Assembly: GCA_030220185.1 (NCBI GenBank)
Contig: JASPKZ010009924.1
Span: 1 to 64,000 of the forward strand
From: Diploptera punctata
Taxonomy: Eukaryota; Arthropoda; Insecta; Blattodea; Blaberidae
Reading direction: 5' to 3'
Length of the DNA: 64,000 nt
Part shown: one piece after another, positions 58,373 to 64,000 of the stretch
Position numbering within the stretch: position 1 is the first letter of the stretch
How the letters are laid out: each line of letters starts with the position of its first letter
Program-made: the position numbers and the translations under genes
Notes under the pieces: model-generated
Told to the model about the DNA's origin: nothing
Databases searched by the model: none
The model's input: the letters and a program-made list of their open reading frames with translations, nothing else

Positions 58373-60063
58373 TCATGTTGGCGGGAAGATGTGTTGAATT
58401 ATTTCAGGTTCATTTTTTGTAACACCAAGGGTTGGTAGACTTGTGGTTGGACAAGAGTACATATTTTTGTCTACACACAGTTGTCCATTAAAAATGTTAT
58501 CACCAGGACAAGTGAGGGAAGTCTTTATACCGCCGATGCAATAAAAATAACTACGACACCCGCTAGTAAAATTCTGATAGAAACCGTTAGCCATATTTTT
58601 ACAATCAGTACTTGAAAAATTACCACAAATCATATTATTTTCACTAACACAAACTGTACCGTTAAATATTTCCCCATCAGGACAATTTAAAAGGGAAATT
58701 TGTTTATAATTCCCACATCGAACATACTGGCGACATCTACTTGCTAAATGTGGAACTAGACCATCAGACTTAAAAGCGCATAAATTTTCTGAATCGACAC
58801 AATTAAATTCTTCTGGATCGACACATTTTTTCCCGTTAAAAATTTTATTATCCCCACAAGTTAAGGTTATGATTTTGTTTCCATCTACGCAATAAAAATA
58901 TTTTCGACATTCTGTACCTTTATCATAGTGGTAGCCATTTGCGCGAAAATTACAATCCGTAAAATTATGAGGACATTTATGCTCGTATGGGCTAACACAT
59001 TCTTTCCCGTTAAATATGGACGTACCAGGACAAACGTACGTGATTTTATGACCCTTAGACAATAGTAATATGAACGGCAATTTGATTCTGGGTCTTCGTA
59101 ATAACCGTCCAGTTTTTCATTACAAATATCAGGTTCAAAACTTGGACATTTGTAGGTTTCGGATGAAACACAATTTTTCCCGTCGAAAACCTGGCCGTGC
59201 CCACACGAAAGCAATGTTCGATTACCATTTTCACAATAATAGTAATAATGACATTGCGATGTATAATCTTGATATTCTCCGTTTTCTAAACCAATGCACC
59301 CCGGCCAAGGTTCAGGACCTTTGCACAAATATTCCTCACCTTCTACGCACTTTTTTCCATTCCAAACCTGATTTTCGTCGCAAAAACCTTCCAAAGCAAA
59401 CACACCATCAAAACAATAATAATAGCTCTTACAACTGTTTTTGTAGTCAGCGTAAAACCCGTTTGTTTTCCCGCTACATCGTTTATGTTCAACTGTTGGA
59501 CATGTGTAGAATTGTTTTGGAATACACGTTTTTCCGTTGAAAATCATACCATCAGTACATATTTCAAAATGAGAAATTTTTCCATCTAAACAATAGAAAT
59601 AATATTTGCATTGTGTGGTAATGTCGGTGTAATATCCGTTAGGTCGGTCGCTGCAATCAGAATTACAAATACTTTTACTTGCGTCCGCACAGTATTGTCC
59701 GTTGAAACGCTGTCCAGTTGGACATCTTATTGTCGCAAGTTTTTCTCCTGATTTACATAAGATGTAACTGCGGCAGTCGACGTGTAGATGTGGGCCGTCG
59801 CCTAGTTCAGAACATTCGTTATTAGTGTCAGTTGTTCGAATTGCGATGGCTGTTGTTTCCGGAGGCTGACAAATCACATCACTTGATGGGATACACATCC
59901 GACCGTCGAATGACTGTCCTGGGGGACAATTATGGAGCGATTGTAATACTCCTCCGGAACATTGGAAAGATCTTTCACAGTTGTGCGACGTGTCTGGGTA
60001 CAGTCCATTGATTCTTCCCGTACACACAGGCTCGTAACATGTGGTTTGAGATTTGACACACTC
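58373..60063 (-). CDS. Protein with nine chitin-binding (CBM14/peritrophin-A) domains, 3' exon
   Basis: One long minus-strand exon, from an acceptor TTGTTCTAG (60064-60072) to a TGA at 58373-58375, about 563 codons. It consists of nine repeats of ~60 residues with six cysteines each, in the pattern C..NG.Y.D....C..YYYC..G....L.C..G..FNG..C, for example DCSDRPNGYYTDITTQCKYY and RCSGKTNGFYADYKNSCKSY. These are peritrophin-A domains that bind chitin; proteins of this kind occur in peritrophic matrix, cuticle or extracellular matrix. Frame breaks once, at about 59058 (one base missing inside domain 6, after SYYYC). No signal peptide is seen, so the 5' exon(s) lie at higher coordinates, hidden among repeats or beyond 64000. 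The nine domains are not identical, so they are not a recent tandem duplication. A chitinase-like catalytic domain is not seen, but could be in missing exons. Confidence 0.9.
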
Positions 60064-60180
60064 CTAGAACAATAAAAGAAGAAACAGACATAAAATTGAT
60101 AACATTGGCGAAAATTGACAATCTAGAGTGAAGTGAAGAAAAATAAAAAGTAGATTGAAGGCCTAGGACCACTAGTGTAT
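60064..60180. other. Intron sequence upstream of the chitin-binding exon
   Basis: Short unique-looking stretch with the polypyrimidine tract of the minus-strand acceptor (TTTCTTCTTTTATTGTTC). Repeats start beyond it. Confidence 0.5.
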
Positions 60181-61112
60181 GAAACTAGAAGGTTCTGGTA
60201 TTTGAAGAGAAAATTATACGCTCAGACCGGGACTTGAACCCGGACCCTTGGTTCTCTAGACCAGTGCTCTAACCAACTGAGCTACCTGAGACAAGTACCG
60301 ATCTAAACGCAAATCTTTCTCTTTATACATTGTAATTCCCTTCCAACAAATGCTCTGAAGCCATGCTTCTATCTTGCAAAATGTCGGCTCCTTTATTAAG
60401 AAGACATATTTGGGAATTATACATTACAGCCAGTACGGCTTTTTTTCATGTTTTAATAATTGATTTCGTACATCTCATTGATGGATAAATCATATTTGAA
60501 GAGAAAAATTATACGCTCAGACCGGGACTTGAACCCGGGACCCTTGGTTCTCTAGACCAAGTGCTCTACCAACTGAGCTACCTGAGACAAGTACCGATCT
60601 AAACGCAAATCTTTCTCTTATACATTGTAATTCCCTTCCAACAAATGCTCTGAAGCCATGCTTCTATCTTGCAAATGTCGGCTCCTTTATTAAGAAGACA
60701 TATTTGGGAATTATACATTACAGCCAGTACGGCTTTTTTCATGTTTTAATAATTGATTTCGTACATCTCATTGATGGATAAATCATATTTGAAGAGAAAA
60801 ATTATACGCTCAGACCGGGACTTGAACCCGGGACCCTAATAATTGATTTCGTACATCTCATTGATGGATAAATCATATTTGAAGAGAAAAAATTATACGC
60901 TCAGACCGGGACTTGAACCCGGGACCCTAATAATTGATTTCGTACATCTCATTGATGGATAAATCATATTTGAAGAGAAAAATTATACGCTCAGACCGGG
61001 ACTTGAACCCGGGACCATTCTGGGTTCGAATGCCAGTCTAGGCATATATTTTTCTATGTTTATATTATTCATTTCATACATCTCAATGATGGATAAATCA
61101 TATTTGAAGAGA
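60181..61112 (-). repeat. Tandem SINE array: 2 x ~296 bp and 3 x ~90 bp
   Basis: tRNA-like parts at about 60216-60292 and 60509-60590 (-, GCTCAGA/TCTGAGC, anticodon stem TTGGT/ACCAA, loop CTAGAGA) belong to two near-identical ~296-bp units. They are followed by three short units (about 60800-61017), each ending inside the T-arm at CCCGGGACC and restarting at TAATAATTGATTTCGTACAT. The last joins a GCCTAGG-type remnant at 61018-61050. Confidence 0.8.
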
Positions 61113-61519
61113 AAAAATTATACTTAAATGTACAGTGGGAGGAAACACTATGAGGTATTTATATTAATAAATGAGTTGGAGAAAATGTTTTAACATCTCA
61201 CCTCACAAAGTTGTGTGTCTTCACGATACCAGTTTCAAAAGTATAGTATTACTTCCATTATATTATTTTTGGTCTGGACATCTTACCTCAATATTAATGT
61301 TGATTTGTTCTTGGACATGTTTCAAAACAATTCCGTTTTATCTTCAGCTTTCCCAGACTGGTTTTATTTATGTTGCATTATGTTGCAACCACCTGGATGT
61401 CGATGTCAGCTCCATCCTGTGGTTGCCAAAGAACCTCCAAACAAGGTCACCCTCCATCGGAATATCAAAATTCATAACTCTGTTTCTGTTCTTCTGAATA
61501 TAAATTTTTTCCCAAATAG

Positions 61520-61927
61520 TCAGCTCTTTTGTATTTCTAACTGTTTTAATAATTTAGTGTCTGAATTTATATTATGTTTTTCAGACCAAACATGAGCAGC
61601 AACTGCAGATTTTTCAATTTCTCCATTTTTAATATTTCTTATGTGTTCTTTGGTTCTAATTTTAGGTTTCTTTTTGTTTTCCCTATATATATCTTTCACA
61701 ACCCATGCATTCAATTTGATATATTCCTGACTTTTTATTTTATCAGTTTTTTCATTTTTGTTGGTTTTTATTAGTTTATTTAAACTGTAGTTATTTTTTG
61801 GTGCTAATTTAATATTAAACTTCTCAAATATATTTTGAAATTTATTATGTACCCAGGGGTGATATGTGAATTTCCTATATTTTTTCATAGGGTGTTCTTC
61901 TTTTTCAAGATTACTTCTGTTTATCAT
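61520..61927 (-). pseudogene. PLE linker and GIY-YIG fragment
   Basis: 135 open residues: KKYRKFTYHPWVHNKFQNIF, then a frame change that hides the CxxC/YIG part (YREN for YIGKT), then KPKIRTKEHIRNIKNGEIEK and SAVAAHVWSEKHNINSDTKL. Nuclease residues R and EH can be seen; the YIG Tyr-Ile-Gly is lost to a frameshift. Confidence 0.8.
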
Positions 61928-62284
61928 TTTTTGTTTTTATACTTTTCTATCCTTTTATGTACCATTTTTTCATCAAACCCATTTCTCTTGCTACTTTGAT
62001 TATGTTTTTTTCTCATGTTTGAAATCTTCTTCGTTTAAGGGTAAGTTAACCAATCTATGAGTTAAACTATTAAATGCTGATAATTTATGTCCAATTGGGA
62101 TTGAACCCTGTTGATTTTATAAAATTTTCCGTATGAGTTTCTTTCCTATGAATCCTGAATTCAATTTTTCTTTTTCTTCGTTTCTGACCAATTTAAGATC
62201 CAAAAAAGGTATTTGTTTATTGTCTTCTATTTCTTTGTGAATTTAATGTTTGTACTCTGTAAATTTAATAGTTTTAGGGAATTT

Positions 62285-62650
62285 CTACATGTTTTTCTTA
62301 ACAATACAAATTATATCATCAACATATCTACTCCAAAATTTAAACATTGTGGGATGTGCTTTAGTGATTTTACATTCAAAATCGCTCATAAATAAATTTG
62401 CCAGGAAAGGTGATAATGGGTTTCCCATTGAGAGCCCTGATTTTTGTCTATAGAAACTCCCATTGAATGTAAAAAACATTTGATCAATGCATAACTCAGT
62501 TAATTTCAAATAATCTTCTTTGATCTCTCTGTCTAAGTTGTTTTTTCTTAACCAATTGTTCAATATCTCCAAAGTTTTTTGTTTCGGTACATTTGTGAAT
62601 AGTGAAACTACATCAAACGAAACCAACCTATCTGTGGGTTCAATTTGCAC
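62285..62650 (-). pseudogene. PLE reverse transcriptase fragment, best preserved
   Basis: 121 open residues: DRLVSFDVVSLFTNVPKQKT, ELCIDQMFFTFNGSFYRQKS, GLSMGNPLSPFLANLFMSDF and RYVDDIICIVKKN. FDVVSLFTNVP is RT motif A (first catalytic Asp), SGLSMGNPLSPxLAN is motif B, YVDD is motif C: the three core motifs are intact here. It then continues in broken frames to the GIY-YIG part (61520-61927). Confidence 0.85.
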
Positions 62651-62987
62651 TTTTTCTAATCCAGGATAAAGATGTCCAGACCAAAAATAACATAATTAAA
62701 ATAACCTCAAAATATTACTTCCATCTTCAGTCAGATTCCAACTGTTGAAATTTTGTCGTTAACATCATCTTCAGAACTGCCATCTGGTGTAGATTTTATG
62801 AACTTGGAGATTAAATTATTCTTGTCGGGGATATCGAAATAAAATAAAAGATATATATTCAAAAGAATAAATATAAAGCAGTGAATTTTGATATCCCCGA
62901 CGAGAATAATTTAATCTCCGAGTTCAAAAATCTACACCAGATGCCAGTTCAGAAGATAATGTTAACGATGAAATTTCAACAGTTGGA

Positions 62988-63040
62988 ATTTGACTGAAGA
63001 TGGAAGTAATACTATACTTTTGAAACCGGTATCGTGAAGA
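62988..63040 (+). ncRNA. Hammerhead-ribozyme-like motif, family E'
   Basis: Helix I TGA/TCG then GTTG/CAAC after an internal loop, CTGAAGA, stem II GGAAGTA/TACTTTT (seven pairs), GAAA, helix III ACCGGT, triplet GTA. All invariant core bases present. Core 62994-63031. Confidence 0.65.
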
Positions 63041-63108
63041 CACACAACTTTGTGAGGTGAGATGTTAAAACATTTTCTCCAACTCGTTTTATTAATAAAA
63101 AATTATAC

Positions 63109-63240
63109 ACTCAGACTAGGGCTTGAACCCAGGATGTTTGGCTTTCTAGGCCAATACTATACTGACTGAGCTATCTGAGCAAGTTCCAATCTAAATGAAA
63201 ATTTTTCTCATATATACGCTGTTAATGTATTTTTCTCTTC
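63109..63240 (-). repeat. tRNA-like SINE, right part
   Basis: tRNA-like part to about 63180: CTCAGAC acceptor side, T-arm GGGTTCAAGCCC, anticodon stem TTGGC../GCCAA, D-arm CTCAGTCAGTATAG. It continues the SINE that is cut at 61123 by the PLE. Confidence 0.6.
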
Positions 63241-63520
63241 AGACATAATTTGTCCTTCATTGATTTCTTTTTTTTTTTTTTGCCATACTTTACAACCTGT
63301 GATGTGATGTTTTTAATTCCTCCATAAACTCCTGTCAAATTTTATTCTTAGGGTTTCATTTTTCAAATTATTTCCCACCATTTACAATGATTTTTACATT
63401 TCTTCTAACGATGATTTCAATATATTTTTTTCACGATATTGAACTATATGAAGCCATGGTAGCCATATTGATTTTAATGAATATTCTGTGTTCCAGTGCA
63501 GCCAACATGATTCTGTACTA
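63241..63520. other. Intergenic or intronic sequence without recognised features
   Basis: AT-rich with a poly-T run (63267-63282); nothing recognised. Confidence 0.4.
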
Positions 63521-64000
63521 AATCATCATCATCATCCATGCAAGTATTAGGCTGTGTGGCCTGTTATGATCTCAAAGAGGAATTTTCCATCCAGCGCTTT
63601 TTTGGACGTCCCAGCGATCTTTTGCCTTGGGGGCAGTAGCGAAGTGTGGCTTTTGGAATTCTATGAGACGGCATTCGTTGAAGATGGGCTTTCCAGTTGT
63701 TCTGGTAGTTTTGTATATGGTGAAGAATGGGCTCTACATCCAACTCTTCCATAATTTCCTCATTTCTTTTATGGTCCCACTTTGTGTAGCCTGCTGTACG
63801 GCGCATAAATCGCATCTCATTTGCTGTTATTCGGCTTTCATCTCTTCTTCGTATTGTCCATGCTTCACTACCATATCTTAATACTGGTCTTGCGAGAATC
63901 TTATAAAGCCGTAATCTTGTGTTCTTCTGTACTAAAGATGGTTCATTATACTGTTAATTATCCCCGTTGTTTTTGTAAAATTTGTGATTTTCTTTGATAT
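63521..64000 (-). mobile_element. LINE family C copy, runs off the window
   Basis: The reverse strand reads MRFMRRTAGYTKWDHKRNEE, IMEELDVEPILHHIQNYQNN, HRIPKATLRYCPQGKRSLGR and PKKRWMENSSLRS with a stop, very close to 17960-18720. Upstream coding (RLYKILARPVLRYGSEAW region) continues past 64000. Confidence 0.85.

Larger units (their letters stand above)
61259..62713 (+). mobile_element. PLE family A copy, antisense half only, 11-bp TSD
   Basis: TSD ATTACTTCCAT at 61248-61258 and 62714-62724. In + orientation it is arm, antisense PLE coding (RT and GIY-YIG on the minus strand), then a truncated arm GATGTCCAGACC and tail ATAACCTCAAAATATTACTT. The sense half present in the 48734-51426 dimer is missing. 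Minus-strand core 61314-61347 is intact. Confidence 0.83.
61124..63096 (-). mobile_element. PLE family E' foldback hosting another PLE
   Basis: TSD AAAAAATTATAC at 61112-61123 and 63097-63108, cut into a SINE. Arms AAAACATTTTCTCCAACTC and its inverse; tail on - with ATACCTCATAGTGTTTCCTC. The right half has an inverted pair of PLE C-terminal codons (62760-62990) and the core at 62994-63031. The left half is interrupted by the family A PLE at 61259-62713. Confidence 0.85.

Noticed and set aside
59070..59540. 156-codon + strand open frame opposite the chitin-binding exon
   Set aside because: It is an antisense shadow; the cysteine pattern and splice acceptor support the minus strand.
59975..60172. 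Signal-peptide-bearing start of the chitin-binding protein on the minus strand
   Set aside because: The hydrophobic open frame here is in a different frame and crosses the splice acceptor; the true 5' exon is not in view.

Overview
The window looks like a piece of a large, repeat-rich, AT-rich arthropod genome, most likely an insect. Genes are split into small exons with consensus GT-AG borders by introns of 1-8 kb, and almost everything else is transposable-element debris. I cannot name the species. Coordinates of exons come from splice-site logic and from codon phases that add up across introns.

Three host genes are visible. (1) Positions 1839-18902, + strand: the last eight exons of a long-chain acyl-CoA synthetase of the ACSL3/4 type; its 5' exons lie left of the window. 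(2) Positions 25781-45474, + strand: a complete seven-exon WDFY1/WDFY2-like protein (WD40 repeats with a FYVE zinc finger), about 409 aa after allowing for indels. (3) Positions 58373-60063, - strand: the 3' exon of a secreted-type protein with nine six-cysteine chitin-binding (peritrophin-A/CBM14) domains; its 5' exon(s) are not seen. All three carry isolated one-base frame breaks (about eight in total) inside otherwise conserved exons, which looks more like draft-assembly error than gene death.

The intronic and intergenic space is a stack of nested mobile elements: Penelope-like elements (PLEs; reverse transcriptase and GIY-YIG fragments), LINE 3' ends of several families, several tRNA-related SINE families (some in tandem arrays), mariner/Tc1/pogo/Harbinger remnants, a Helitron-like element and palindromic foldback elements. 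Many insertions can be delimited exactly by 9-15 bp target-site duplications (TSDs).

The most interesting signal is a swarm of short foldback elements and full PLE copies with one shared plan: an inverted arm, a palindromic body, a second arm ending ATGAGGTRAG, then a single-copy 3' tail containing ACCTCATARTGTTA, flanked by 10-15 bp TSDs. Inside the arms are hammerhead-ribozyme-like cores (CTGANGA, stem II, GAAA, a minimal and usually palindromic helix III, NUH). Several families preserve the pairing while the bases differ. This resembles PLE-encoded hammerheads and non-autonomous retrozymes, here in at least six to seven sequence families, one with a variant core. A 2.7 kb head-to-head PLE dimer with one 12 bp TSD (48734-51426) has the same architecture and suggests how the mini-elements arise.
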